Shown in pieces: positions 24,721 to 36,399 of a DNA stretch of 64,000 bases. Below the pieces are notes generated by a model. The model saw only the letters and a list, made by a program, of their open reading frames with translations. It was not told the DNA's origin and did no database searches. Source of the stretch: Epiperipatus broadwayi (taxonomy: Eukaryota > Onychophora > Udeonychophora > Euonychophora > Peripatidae); assembly GCA_028023455.1 (NCBI GenBank), contig JAQFVV010012535.1:1056001-1120000 (forward strand). Reading direction: 5' to 3'. Positions within the stretch are counted from its first letter, which is position 1, and each line of letters opens with the position of its first letter. The position numbers and the translations under genes were made by a program.

Positions 24721-26310
24721 TCCTTGTATAATAATTATTTAAAACTAAAATAATACACAAATACACTTTGATTTTATTTGAATATGTTTTATTTTTAAAA
24801 ATAAAAGTTAATAAATTTGAATGGTAATGTTAACAAGTCAAACTACAGCCATAAATATGATTATGTAACATCATTACCTGCCATTACTGATACTAAAAAT
24901 TATAAAACAATTTTAATATTTTAAAGTATACAAATTTATCAGAAATTAACCATTATTTGTTCATATTTTAAAAATAAATTTCAAAGAAGATTTTATTGAT
25001 CTTTTGGAGTCAAATGATGAACATGTCCTTTGTTCTCATTATGAACTCAACATAATTTTTTAGAAAGTTTTTTATTTGTAATCTTAAATCTCTAAGAAAT
25101 CAATTCCAATTTACTGTTTTAGTATAAAATAAAGATTTTATGCTGAAATCAAAGGTTTACCATTCACAATATCACCAGAGCTAACAATATCATCTTCTTA
25201 AGAAGTTAAAAATTTAATTATTTAATGTTTCTGTTTATTTTTATAATTTTAATTATCAAAATAAAAATAATTTTAAATTTATTTTCTATTCTATGTTTGA
25301 TAAAAATGGAAGAAAAAATGTAAGTTTTTAAAGTAATAAATAACTTCAGCATATTTGCATACAAAAAATACTGATATGATAAAAGTTTTAATAAAACTGT
25401 CATCAATGGGCAGATTATTTTAACTATTTAATTTGCATGTAAATGAGGACTTGCAGATAAGTAGTTAAATAATTGTATGCTAAATGTAAAACTTACCTAT
25501 CCTTACATATTTTCAAAAACATCTCAAAAATCAATTTAAATAAAACAATGCAATCTCATTAAGCAAGAGCATTTCATTATATGTATTACAAAAGATATGA
25601 ATAACATCAAATAAAATGCAAACAAAGATTTTTATATTTTCAACAATAATTATATTTTTCAATTTTTATAAATAGTATAAAATAATTGAACGTAATCTTT
25701 TAAAAAGTCACTTCCTTTTTAATGAAAAAAGAAAAATCTTTTTAGCAATTAAATGTTCAATAAAATAAATTAAATAGATTAAACTTATATATCAAGTTTT
25801 TCTTAAAGAATATATTTATTAAAGTTTAAAAAATAACTATTGTTATAAATAATTAATTTTTTTGGAATCTTATCTAGATGGTTAGTCAGTTGTATGTTAC
25901 AGTTAGTAAATCCCATCTTTTTGTTGTCGTCCCCCCTTAAAAACTAAAACAAAAAAGTGTATTTTTCTAATTCTCACAACCACTTAAATGTATAGGCATT
26001 TATAACATAAGTGTTTTCAATTATAACTAATCATTATATATATATATAATGTCAAATAATTTCATAGTATTTAAAATCTTGCAGTTTATGATATTGTATT
26101 CTGCTGTTATGCTGATGTTGAATCAATATGTCAATAGTTTTTAATTGATGATGTTTACTTTTAAACTGATCAGAAAAATGAAATAATAGAAACTTGATTT
26201 CTGATACAAAAAAAAATTAATATATATTATCATAAGATAAAACTTATAATTTTATAAATTTGAAAACTTATTTAATGAATATCTTTTGTTTGTTTTTTTT
26301 ATAATTATAA
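24720..26310. other. A/T-rich spacer, nothing recognised
   Basis: No gene or repeat family is recognised. Short TA runs occur near 26036. The 62-codon minus-strand frame at 25218-25406 is low-complexity Ile/Lys-rich and not protein-like. Confidence 0.5.
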
Positions 26311-26312
26311 AT

Positions 26313-27870
26313 ATTGTAACAACCCCCCCTCCTCACTACATAATAAGTTTTACCTATCTATTTATAACATGGAAAACATATGTGCTTATGTATGTATATT
26401 TAACTAGAACTGTTTTGACTTAATCACTATTGATCAAAACGTCTTATGAATTCGTTCTCATTTACTATAATACATTCCCAACACATATTTATGGTCATCC
26501 ATAGGATTCCAAGCACCACTCTTATAAGAATTACGTGAAGTGAATATATTACCAACGAGAGCCACTGTCTTAAGAAATGTGAGAGGGATTTTGACCATTG
26601 GCTAGCTCCAACTCAGGTCGGGTGACATCACAGCGGGGAGTAGACATGAATGAGAGTAAGAGTTTTGAAACACATAAAAAATATACAAAGAAAATATCAC
26701 ATTAAGATTTCTAGATACATTTTTACTATCAAATCAGATTTTATTTAAACTATTTTGAAAAGACCATTATTATTCTTTGATCTTTAAGAAAAACAAATAT
26801 AATTTAACCCTCAACCCTTTTAAACATAATTATAATTAATACTCTGCCATTTTGATACGCACACATGCAACATTCTTTCCAATATTTTATTACAAATAAA
26901 TCAGGTAGTGAAAGTTGATAGAAAGAGTTTTTCTTCCACATGATCTTATATACTAATTGCACTATTAATGTCCGCAAAATAAGAATTTAATAAAGTTTCT
27001 TTATTAAGGTAGTTGGATTGTCATATTCACCTATGATAAATGGTTAACAATTTTCTTTCTCATAAAAAAAATCAATACTAAAGTTCTTTTATCTGAATTT
27101 TCCCGGGGAATTTATGGAAGAATATTTTGTTTACTTTTAAGAGTTCCAATAAACGCAGGTGATAAACATAGGATTCATTGTGAGGATTCCCGATCTTTGT
27201 CTTCTTATAAGGCCGATGTTTGATAAGACTCCACTTTGGTTCCATTGTTGGTAATTATCCTAATCCAGAGGCATCTTGTTAATCGTTGAACATAGCAGCT
27301 GCAGTTAGTGGGAATTAGGGGTTCGAGACCGATATGTTATGCTCTTCCCCAACATTCCCTTTTGATCCGCCATTAAGTAAGTTTAAAATTTATAATTTTT
27401 AAAATTGGATTAACAATTCTGCTGTCAACAATTGAAGCTCTGCAGGGACAAGACCAGAAGCATTCTGGGTCCCTTTCTTTTATAGTCCTGGCCAGGTTCT
27501 TTCAATCTCACTTCCTGTTTCCCATTGCTGCCTAACCAGATTTTAGTTGATGTGTGAAAAGCTTTTATCACTGCTTTTATTGTAAACAAAAGAAAGTAAA
27601 AATTTCATTTCTGATGGAAGTTTCTAGGCTTTTATAACGTGAAATAAAACCTCATTTCTATCTCTTCAACCACCAAACTCATTCACACACACGTTTGTAA
27701 CACACACATATACATAGTTTCAAAAATGACAGAGCACCTTCCCCCTTTGTTTGTGTATTTATGTAACCACCATTGTGTAATAAAATATATATATAAATAC
27801 CATCTACATATAAATGTAATGACCATCACCTATATTATTTGTGACTGGGTTCGAACCCATTCTGTCACAA
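26313..27870. other. GC-richer island of unknown origin, possibly solo-LTR-like
   Basis: Base composition rises visibly in 26440-26660 and 27100-27560 relative to the surroundings. The block starts TGTAACAACCCCCC and ends ...CTGTCACA, giving TG...CA termini as in a retroviral-type LTR. I found no matching target duplication, no internal region and no second copy, so this is only a suggestion. No reading frame longer than a few dozen codons is seen. The right edge is the strong palindrome listed separately. Confidence 0.25.
27839..27870. repeat. Palindrome built on GGGTTCGAACCC
   Basis: A perfect 14-bp palindrome TGGGTTCGAACCCA (27846-27859) is enclosed by TTGTGAC (27839-27845) and its inverse GTCACAA (27864-27870). 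GGTTCGAACC equals the tRNA B-box/T-loop consensus. It may be an element terminus or a chance tRNA-derived relic. Confidence 0.5.
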
Positions 27871-28755
27871 TATGTATAAATAAAAATTGTGTGTAAATAT
27901 GTTCATAAATATGTAATATCAATATATTAAAGTAGATCCATATACTGTAGTTTTAATTAATTTTTAAATTTATTACTTCTATTAAAAAATTAATTTCTAT
28001 TATAATTTGTAGTCTGCTACTAATCTTATTTAATCAAAAATTGAAAATGTTGTCCAAACTTTTTTTTATAATTTTTATAATAAATATTACATGAGCCAAT
28101 CTGTTATATTTGTCATATATTTATGAATGAATGATAATTTGACAACAATAAAATAATTTTTGTCAGATTATATTAGAAAAGCTTTATTAGAATCTCGTAC
28201 TTTTTTATATTTTTTCATGTCTGATTTGTTATTCATATAAGAAATTCTATTTTGTAAATTTTTCCATTAAAGGCAGAACTATATTTATTAAAATATTATA
28301 AAGATAATTTAGAAACATTAACTAAAGAAATATTTGAACATACAGTAAAAAAAAGTGTCATTTAAAAATCCTATTAGAAGTAAAATTTCAATACAGTGAA
28401 GCTGGAAACTATATTTTATTATGCATTACTTCAATTATATGCTATCTCAAAAAATGTAAACAAACAAGCAAAAACATTGAAATTCATAAATGTAATTCAT
28501 TTTACAATATGCGGGCATCCATTTTTCTTCTCTGAGTACAATACATGCTCACATTTTAAAAAATTAAAATTTGTAAATAATTTTACAATATGCCAGCAGC
28601 TGTTTTATTATTACAGCCCTTATGCAATCTTGCTCATCAATAAAAGTTCTTTGGTTTATGTTGAAAACACACACATATTCTTCCTTTATTATCCTTTTTG
28701 AATTTGATATACAGTATTTCACATTAAAAAAATATTTTAAGTGTAATGCTAAGAG
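27871..28755. other. A/T-rich spacer, nothing recognised
   Basis: No gene is recognised. The 101-codon plus-strand frame at 28396-28701 has no motif and lies in repeat-like A/T sequence similar in style to 14740-15000, so it was not called. Confidence 0.45.
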
Positions 28756-28760
28756 TTTTA

Positions 28761-29062
28761 ATTAGAGGGGATTTGAACCCAGACTTTCAAGCTTTCTTCA
28801 ATAATTTCATTCTATACAACCAATACATATTACCACATACATATAAAAATGATAAATGTTTTTTAATGTAATTAAAAGAGATTTAAACCCAGACTTTCAA
28901 ACTTCCTTCAATCATTCATTCCATTCTACACAACTGGTGCACATGACCACATATATGTGTTCATCTTTTTCACATGTATGTGGGCATCTGTATTGGTTGC
29001 ATAGGGTGAGGTGGATAACTGAAGTGAGCTTGAAAGTCTGGGTTCAAATTCTCTCTAATTAC
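28761..29062. repeat. SINE-like repeat: one partial copy plus a palindromic pair
   Basis: A minus-orientation copy (about 28761-28858) starts AGAGGGGATTTGAACCCAG. A second minus-orientation arm (about 28871-28955) then meets its own reverse complement (about 28956-29062), which ends TGAAAGTCTGGGTTCAAATT and then CTCTCTAATTA. The T-arm-like GGGTTCAAATTC is the most conserved block. Other copies are at 11062-11215, 43420-44400 and 45579-45960. Confidence 0.65.
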
Positions 29063-29394
29063 ATCTAGCTTAAGTATGTATACAATATTTGTATTTAAAT
29101 GCTAAGAATTTTATAAAATTTAAGAACATACTTAAAGTTGAAACTGACTCAAATACATCACTACAATTATGGAAATTGTAATTATTGATTACAATAAGCA
29201 AAAAATGTTATTGAAAAAATAAAAGAATATCACTCAAAGTTTATTTAATTGTGATGAAAGTTAGACATTTTGCTATTCATTTTGTTTAAAAAATAAAAAT
29301 ATCATATAATAAGTTTTTATTTTTTTCTTATTTTTTTTGGTAAATAAATGAATAAACATACACTCAGTAAAATGTATGCAAATTTATTATCAAA

Positions 29395-29776
29395 AATCAC
29401 ATGATCACCATCTCTTATACTAGCACATAATTGTTATTAAACAAGGCAAAACTCTCCATACAGTAGTGCCACCCTGTGCCAACCAGAGTAATCAATGGAT
29501 GCCAGAAGGCTTGTGCATAAAATCCCTATGCCTACTCATCCAATAACCCCAGACTAGTTTCTGGATTATAGCCTTCATCAGTGAGGAACCTTGAATCTTA
29601 GAGCACTGCAACTAGGAGCTCTCAGATCCAAAGCTCCTCACTGATGAAGAGTACAAGCCAGAAACTAGTCTGGGGACATTGGATGAGTAGGCACTAGATA
29701 GGAATTTTATGCACAAGCCTTCCGGCATCCATTGATTACTCTGGTTGGCGCAGAGTGGTACTACTGTATGGAGAGT
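29395..29776. repeat. Foldback of the CACATGATCACC family with hammerhead-like core
   Basis: The left arm begins ATCACATGATCACCATCT, passes AAGGCAAAACTCTCCATACA and reaches GTAATCAATGGATGCC. The right arm repeats these inverted, ending at CTGTATGGAGAGTTTTA (29776). Each arm carries the hammerhead-like box: inverted near 29549-29589 and forward at 29635-29676. The element ends exactly where a LINE begins, so one of the two has inserted at, or been joined to, the other. Confidence 0.85.
29635..29676 (+). ncRNA. Hammerhead-ribozyme-like motif
   Basis: CTGATGA at 29641-29647 and GAAAC with the self-complementary ACTAGT followed by C (29661-29670) match the hammerhead core and a GUC cleavage triplet. 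Stem I pairs TCCTCA (29635-29640) with TGGGGA (29671-29676) with one G-T wobble. Stem II is damaged (GAG instead of GGC opposite GCC). The inverted arm at 29549-29589 holds a second copy with CTGATGA, GAAA and CTAGTC but also a mismatched stem II. Probably inactive in this form. Confidence 0.5.
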
Positions 29777-31420
29777 TTTATAGATATTGAGAAGGTATAT
29801 ATAGAAATAGATTATGGATAAGTTTAGTAAATTTGGGAATGGATGGAGCTTTAGTAGATATTATAAAGAAATTGTATGAAAATAATTATTATATATATCA
29901 ATTAGGGAATATAAAATCAGTTAAAGTTAAAAATGGGGTGGGACTAAGGCAAGGATGTCCTTTGTCACCTATTTTGTTTGTATTGTATTTGAGTGAAATA
30001 GAAAGAGCAATAGAAAGATTAGGAAGAGGGATAGAGATACTGTTAATAGGTAGTAAGGCAGTATATATTTTGTCAGGTCTTTTTTTTTTGTAGATGATAT
30101 TCTTTTGTGTGCAGAAAGAAGAGAAGATATGAAAGTTATGTTGAGAACATGTGCAAGGGTGGGTAAAGAGATGGGGATTAAATTTAGTGAAGAAAAATCA
30201 AATATAATGATAGTTAATACTGGGGAAAGAGAAGATGTAGAATTTTTGTTGGGAGATATTAAGTTAAGTGTGGTGAATAGATATAGTTATCTGGGAATTA
30301 TTTTAAGTAATCAGAAAAATTATTTGGATGAATGGAAGAAAAAATTGATAAATGAAGCAAAGAAAAGAAAGGGATTGATAAAGAAATTAACAGTGTTTTC
30401 TTATCATAAATATGATGTAGCTAGAATTATATGGAAAGGAGTTGCAGTAGCAGGGTTAACATATGGTAATGATGCATTATATGTTAGTATTGGGGTATTA
30501 AATTACTTAAAAAAAGTTCAAAGGGAAGTAGGAAGACATGCATTGGATGCAGATGTATGGACAGCAAGGGAGGCAATTCAAGGAGAAATAGGATGGTCAA
30601 GTTTTCATATGAGAGATGCAAAAAGTAAAATGAAAATGTTTGGTAGATTGCAGTTTATGGATAATAAAAGAATAGCTAAAATAGTATTTAATTGGGTTAT
30701 GAGTAAAGGGCAGGTAACAAGATGGGTGAGAAAGGTAATACGGTATGCAAAAGATTTGGATAAAGAATTTATATCTGTATATTTGTATAAAAGATGGGAT
30801 GATTGTGTTAGGAGGTTCATAGTGGTAAGAAATGGGATAAAAGAATAGATTTACTAATAAAGAATATGGAGTTAGAGAGATGGAGAACTAGTATGGAGAG
30901 TAAAAAGAGTTTAAATATATATAGAAATAAACAGAATATTAGGTGTGAGTTAATTTATGATAATAGTAAGGAAAGTAGTTTATTGTTTAAGGCTCAAACA
31001 GGATCTTTAGCAACAAGAGAATATACACGTAAATGGAAAAATATGGGTGATTTAGTCTGTAAATTATGTAAGAAAGGAATAGAAAATATTAGGCATTTGT
31101 TAATTGAATGTAAATGCTTGAAAACAGAAAGGGCACATATAATGAAGTTATGGGAAAATAAATATGAAAAAAGTGATTATACAGAAAGTAGATTATTGGT
31201 TTTTATGCTGGGTTTGGAAAAAGATAAGGGGGATTTAGATATAAAGGCTGTAGAGTTGACAAAGATTATGTTGTGAAAATGGGATGGAGCAGAATATGGG
31301 AAAAATTAGACTGGGGAATGTAAAATTAAGTAGCTAACAAGTTTTTCTTGGTATAATTGCTGAGAGATTCTTGACTTCGTTTAAGGAGTAGCTACAGTAC
31401 ATCACATCACATTACATCCT
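29777..31420 (+). mobile_element. LINE retrotransposon, 5'-truncated, ACATC-repeat tail (copy 1)
   Basis: Coding region 29777-31276 in shifted frames, then a 3' UTR with GCTGAGAGATTCTTGACTTCG and a tail CTACAGTACATCACATCACA ending near 31420. A close relative in reverse orientation lies at 58935-60238, and a UTR-only fragment at 20621-20735. The first recognisable residues are FIDIEK (RT motif A), immediately after the foldback end at 29776, so the endonuclease and RT fingers are absent. Confidence 0.85.
29783..31276 (+). pseudogene. LINE reverse transcriptase, frameshifted (copy 1)
   Basis: 29833-30093 holds the region between motifs A and C, with motif B GVGLRQGCPLSPILFVLYL. A T-run near 30081 breaks the frame just before motif C, which reads FVDDILLCAERREDM from about 30087 in the next frame (30105-30848). 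A small deletion near 30817 moves to a third frame (30866-31276). That frame carries the C-terminal zinc knuckle CKLCKKGIENIRHLLIEC (C-x2-C...H-x4-C). The - strand copy at 59 kb has intact sequence where this copy is broken near 30817. Reverse transcription of element RNA is the family role. Clade not assigned. Confidence 0.85.
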
Positions 31421-32895
31421 TGTTCAAATTTATTAATAATGACTATATTACTGTTTTTAATTTTATTTATGCTACAATCTTAATTTATATATGCATACTT
31501 ACCAAATTTGAGGTATTATAATGTATGATATATGCAAGAAAGGTTGAGAACAAAATGTAATGGATATTGTAGCTTCACTGTATATAAATATATAAATATT
31601 CTTAGCCTTTCAATTATGTAATATACAACAAATTAATAATCTTCAAGATTTTATTAATCATTAAAATTATATGTAAAAAATGCTTTAAAAAATCTAAAAA
31701 TCAATAACTTGGAAATATTCATGATTTATTCAACACTAAAAATGGATTTTCAGTTTATTAATCAAATTGTTATCACTAGAATTAACTGCAAAATATTTTT
31801 TACAAATTCAATAATTTAATAATATTACTTATTAAAGTAATAAAAAGGTTTTTATAATAAAAAAAAATTATTTGTTATTAAAAAAACTACTTGAATAATA
31901 ACAGACAAAATTTTAATAAATTATGTTTCAGCTTTAAGTTTGGGACTTTTATTATGTACTGTATATACTGTATATGTAATATATCCGTAGATATGCTTAT
32001 ATAACATATTCAGAGCTTCGTGACATAGTGTTATTTCATCTATATGCCATAACAATGATCTGGAATTGAAATTTGCGACTGATAAGACTGGAATCTTTTA
32101 GGACCCAAATAAGAATAGGATTTTTTTATTCATACAATTGAGCCATGGTCATTTTAGATAGCCATCCGAGATTGGTTAGCAAATGGAAATCTGGCATTTT
32201 GTAATTAAAAGTTAAAATAAGAATGGATAAGCATTAAAAATTCATGTCAGACATTTGATAAGGCTGGTGAATAATGATATTTTTATTGTTCTACGTTAAA
32301 TAATTACTGGAAAAACATTCACGCTGAAACAGCTATTTAAACATTGTTTTCCATTTTGCCTGCATATACATATATATATATGTACTATTTTTAATTCTAT
32401 TATCTTGCTTTATTATTAAAAAAATAAATAAAAGTATAGCTTTTATCTGAAAAATAGCAAAAATTTAAAAATAGTTATTGATTGATGGAGACATCAACAA
32501 GATAAATAATCTTTGTGATTACAAAAGCTGTCATGTTTGACATGCATTATAAATAATAAAATACCTGAACAAAATGCTAAATCTGTTTTAACAAAATATT
32601 AGTAATCACAGTAGTTAAAAGTCATTAATTTAATTAACCTTTTATTAACCCTTTATATTATTATGAGAAATTGATTGAAACAAAATTAGATTTTCTTTTT
32701 ACTAAAATTAATTTTACAAAATAAATTAGCGTTTCTTCTAAGTAAAACAAATAATATTTATGAAAAAATATTAGATATAGTCTAGTAACTGAAATTTAAC
32801 TCTACTGAATCTTCGATTTAATCATTCTAATATCAATTAAATAATTTATTTAAAAAAACTTATATTAATATTTGTAATAGCTTTTGACAATAAAC
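31420..32895. other. A/T-rich spacer, nothing recognised
   Basis: No coding, RNA or clear repeat signal is seen. A short TA/CATATA palindrome lies near 32365-32380. Confidence 0.5.
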
Positions 32896-33013
32896 GTTAA
32901 AGAAGTAGTGTCAAGCGTTGGTGGTTAGCACAGCTGCCTTACAAGCAGTTGTCCTGGGGTTCGTTTCCCGGCGACACTTTGACACATAAAAATAAAAAAA
33001 AGTTAAAGAAGTA
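32896..33013 (+). mobile_element. tRNA-derived retroposon with 12-bp target duplication
   Basis: The 94-bp insert (32908-33001) is bounded by identical GTTAAAGAAGTA at 32896-32907 and 33002-33013. It begins GTGTCAAGCG and ends in an A-rich tail (AAAAATAAAAAAAA). Target duplication plus A-rich tail shows LINE-mediated insertion. The body is a tRNA-like cloverleaf: A-box-like TGGTGGTTAGCAC, anticodon arm CTGC-CTTACAA-GCAG, and B-box-like GGGTTCGTTTCCC. Clear flanks make this a young insertion or a short SINE. Confidence 0.85.
32906..32980 (+). tRNA. tRNA-like sequence, anticodon UAC (Val-like), probably pseudogene
   Basis: The acceptor strands AGTGTC and GACACT pair. The anticodon stem CTGC/GCAG closes a 7-nt loop CTTACAA with anticodon TAC. 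The T arm GGGG-TTCGTTT-CCC is shifted by one base relative to a perfect 5-bp stem with 7-nt loop. The D arm is weak. The poor D and T arms, and the presence of target duplications just outside, argue for a retroposed tRNA or SINE head rather than a working tRNA-Val gene. Confidence 0.5.
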
Positions 33014-35050
33014 AATATTTAGTTCGTTATTTCGATTGAATATGACTTCATTAAAGTTTAACGGTTTTGATGGTACTCAATGGTAGGCTGACATATTTGA
33101 GAACTAGAAGTTTCTCAATCAAAGATTAACATACCTCTTCCAGTGCTTGAACATTATATGAACTTCTTATCAACTTACTATTTGATGTTAGTGTAGATAA
33201 AGTTGATGAGCCCTTTTCCACTTTATTATGCTCATTATAAATAATATTAACAAAACTTGAAATATTACAAACAAAGACTAAATTTATGATGTTAACAATA
33301 TTTTACATGTTACAAAACTAAAAATTAAAAAAAAAATCATAAATATAAATTAGCATTAAGAAGAAAGTTATTAAACTTTAACTTAATGTGCAATTGAATC
33401 AGCATAGATAATGGTATCCATATCTTTAATAAAATATAATCTAATGCAATGGTATGCAACCCATAAGACCCTATGAGTCACGTAAAAAATGTTGAGGATT
33501 ATAAAATTATTAAGAAATTCTCTTAAGTTTTAGATAATAATAAGTTCTTTTTGTTGTTGTTGAAAGAATTTGATTTTTAAAAATAGATAAAAATCAAATA
33601 AAAATAAATTGTTTTTGTATGTATGTTTTTAAAAAAAATAAACGACTTGTTTCAAAAATTTCATTTCAAATCGTAAGTGCTTAACGCTAAAATATTAGAA
33701 AATATAAATTTGTATATTAATTAAAACTACTATTGTGTTATTATGAATATTTTTCCATACTTGTGGGTCAAATTTTTATCCAAGAAAAGAAATCACGTGT
33801 AAAAAAATGGTTACAAGTTATTAAAAAGTTGTACATTATTGATTTTAATACTTTATTAGGGTTAATGAAAAAATTCAGGAATCATAAATGATGAACTGGG
33901 CCATAATCATTAAATCTTGAGCTTTAGGATTTGCCACTCCCACATCTGGGTCATTATTGTTGAACTTTGATCTTCAGTCTGTCACTCTATCAGTACATTA
34001 TTCCTCAACAATAAATTACATAATATTGAGCCGTTTCCCATTACTATATATAATCTGGGAACTTTATTATTTCCAACTCATATAATTCCAAACTTAAAAA
34101 AGTAGATGAATTACATTCTAAAAAATGTAGTATGTTTTTATTTTACTGTTAAATTAAAATGTGGGTTTACTTTATAAAAGTGTAACTGAGGATTAATAAT
34201 AATGGTTGATATTTTATTATTAAATAAACAATTAAAATACAATATTATTGACTTACTCATCTGAGCTCAAAAGATGAAATATATAAAATGACGATTAAAT
34301 ACTATTCTGAAAATTCCATTACGTTGTAATTAAACTTCCAATCACTCAGATAAAAAACAGAGAAAAATTTTCTAAGAATATTTAAAAACTAAATGATTAA
34401 AAACCATTCTTAATTTTTAAAGAATTTGTGGAGAATTTTAATGCAAATTTTGGAATTGATCATAATGTTGATCTTTTATAAGAAATTTATTGTTGTCAAA
34501 ACAACAAGAGTAGATACTTGATCGGATTTTGAGAAAGCAAGAACATGATTATTTTATTTCTTTAAGAAAAATACTAATGAAAATGAAGGTTTGATGCCTT
34601 AATGTGGTAAGCACTAAAATTAGTTTTACTTTGAGCTATAATAAAGTAATAATTACAGGTGTGTCAATGCTTAACAGTTTCACAAAATACAGGTAGAAAT
34701 CATAAATATTTAACATAAAGTTATATTTAATTTTTAATATAGAGATATGTACATGTAAATTTGAAAATAAATTTAAACCCTTTTAAATTGAGCTTAAAAA
34801 TTAGATTTTCAATTTTAAAAACATTAGACTTTTCTTAGAGTTAACATAGCATGAGAAGTATGTCAGATCTATTAGGGTTGCTTTAAATTTAGTTTCTGGT
34901 GACAAATGTAAGAAAACTATCAGAATGGAAGATAAAAAAAAGTTAAAAAGTAAGCAAATTATGAAAAATACTGAAATAAGCAAAAAGATTTATAAATTGT
35001 AATGCATTCGTTTTTTCTAAATTTTAAAGAACTATTGAAAAAAGTTTAAC
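33014..35050. other. A/T-rich spacer, nothing recognised
   Basis: No coding region or repeat family is recognised on either strand. Confidence 0.45.
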
Positions 35051-35055
35051 ATTAA

Positions 35056-35160
35056 CAGCATATATATATATATATATATATATATGCTTTTTATCAGTGC
35101 ATCCTTTTTGATAACATATATATATATATATATATATGCTTTTTATCAGTGCATCCTTCA
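35056..35160. repeat. Tandem duplication containing TA microsatellite
   Basis: A (TA)n run followed by TGCTTTTTATCAGTGCATCC occurs twice (TA runs at about 35061-35085 and 35116-35137), with a TTTTTGATAACA spacer. The unit is about 52-62 bp depending on TA number, and the unique parts are identical, so the duplication is recent. Confidence 0.85.
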
Positions 35161-35800
35161 TGTCAACATCTATCATATCACAATTAGCCATTAGCACAGA
35201 AAGTTAAACCAACCTCTCTTATTATGTATGCATTTTGGAATAAGTTCACTTTCCAAATGAGTTAAATGTAAACACATGGACTATTTTAACTTCTGATACA
35301 TTTTTTAGATATATTTAAACTTAACTTTATATATGCTGACATAAATGATTTTCATGGATAAAAAATATTTTACAAATGATGTTTTCAAAGTAACTGTATT
35401 TAAAAATAAAAAAATGAAACTTTTGGACATGATAACTTTTACCCAACTGAGTAAAATAATAATCCTATGGTTACTACAGAGACAATAATTGTATTACATT
35501 ATTGTTGATCAGTTTGGCTTAAATTTGGAGCTATTCAATGGTAAAAGGAACTCTTCTATTGGCATGGTAATTTTATTGTTTCCACATGAATATTAGTGCA
35601 ATTGATTTTTTTTACATTTCTGCAGTCTCCCTAAATAATATTTGATGATTGTTGCACATGGATATAATTTTAATATTTGAGAAATTTGTATGATCACTAG
35701 TGTTATCAAATATGGAAGGCAAGAGCTAATGATATTGTTTTATAATTGCATTAATGTGTTCATCTTTTCTAGCACTTACTGTATTTTGAACTACTAAAAT

Positions 35801-35998
35801 ATCACATGACCACCATAGTTACATAATCTATTAAAACAGTAGCAAGCTTATCAATACAGTAGTGCCATCCAGTGCAAACCATAGTAATAAATGGCTGCTA
35901 CATAGGGATTTTGATCCACAAACATTAATAACATCAATTGATTGCTATGGCTTACACTGAGTAACACTACTGTTGAGAAAGTTGCTACTGTTTCCTTT
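35801..35998. repeat. Foldback copy of the CACATGATCACC family, hammerhead core lost
   Basis: The left end ATCACATGACCACCATAG leads to AATACAGTAGTGCCATCC and AACCATAGTAATAAATGG. The right arm returns ATTGATTGCTATGG and AACACTACTGTTGAGAAAG. The central hammerhead-bearing part is deleted, giving a short hairpin of about 195 bp. Confidence 0.7.
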
Positions 35999-36265
35999 TT
36001 ATACTAGAGGGATTAAATCCTTTGATTAGAATACTATTAATATTTTGTTCATATATTAAATATATTTTAAACTTTCATTTCTGATATTTATGAAGAAATC
36101 CATCTAAAAAGACAAATGATTCCATATGCAGTTGTGTTTAAACTTTTTGTTTCTATAATTTTTGAAAATTTAGATAACATCTTTTCTTACCTTTAAAATA
36201 TTTTTGTTTAAGTCAGTTTTCATCTTCCATCATGAGTACTATGTAATTTTTGAAATTTTTCACTG

Positions 36266-36399
<134 letters not shown>

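Noticed and set aside
26313-27870. Solo LTR of a retrovirus-like element
   Set aside because: TG...CA ends are present, but no target duplication, polyadenylation layout, primer-binding site or second copy could be shown; kept only as a low-confidence description.
28396-28701. 101-codon plus-strand open frame
   Set aside because: No motif, composition follows the A/T-rich background, and similar repeat-like sequence occurs near 14740-15000; no splice or promoter support.
30605-30820. Minus-strand 71-codon frame, with a sense-strand twin at 59563-59748
   Set aside because: Antisense shadow of LINE coding sequence in both copies.
32906-32980. Functional tRNA-Val gene
   Set aside because: D and T arms are imperfect and the sequence sits between 12-bp target duplications with an A-rich tail, which indicates retroposition.
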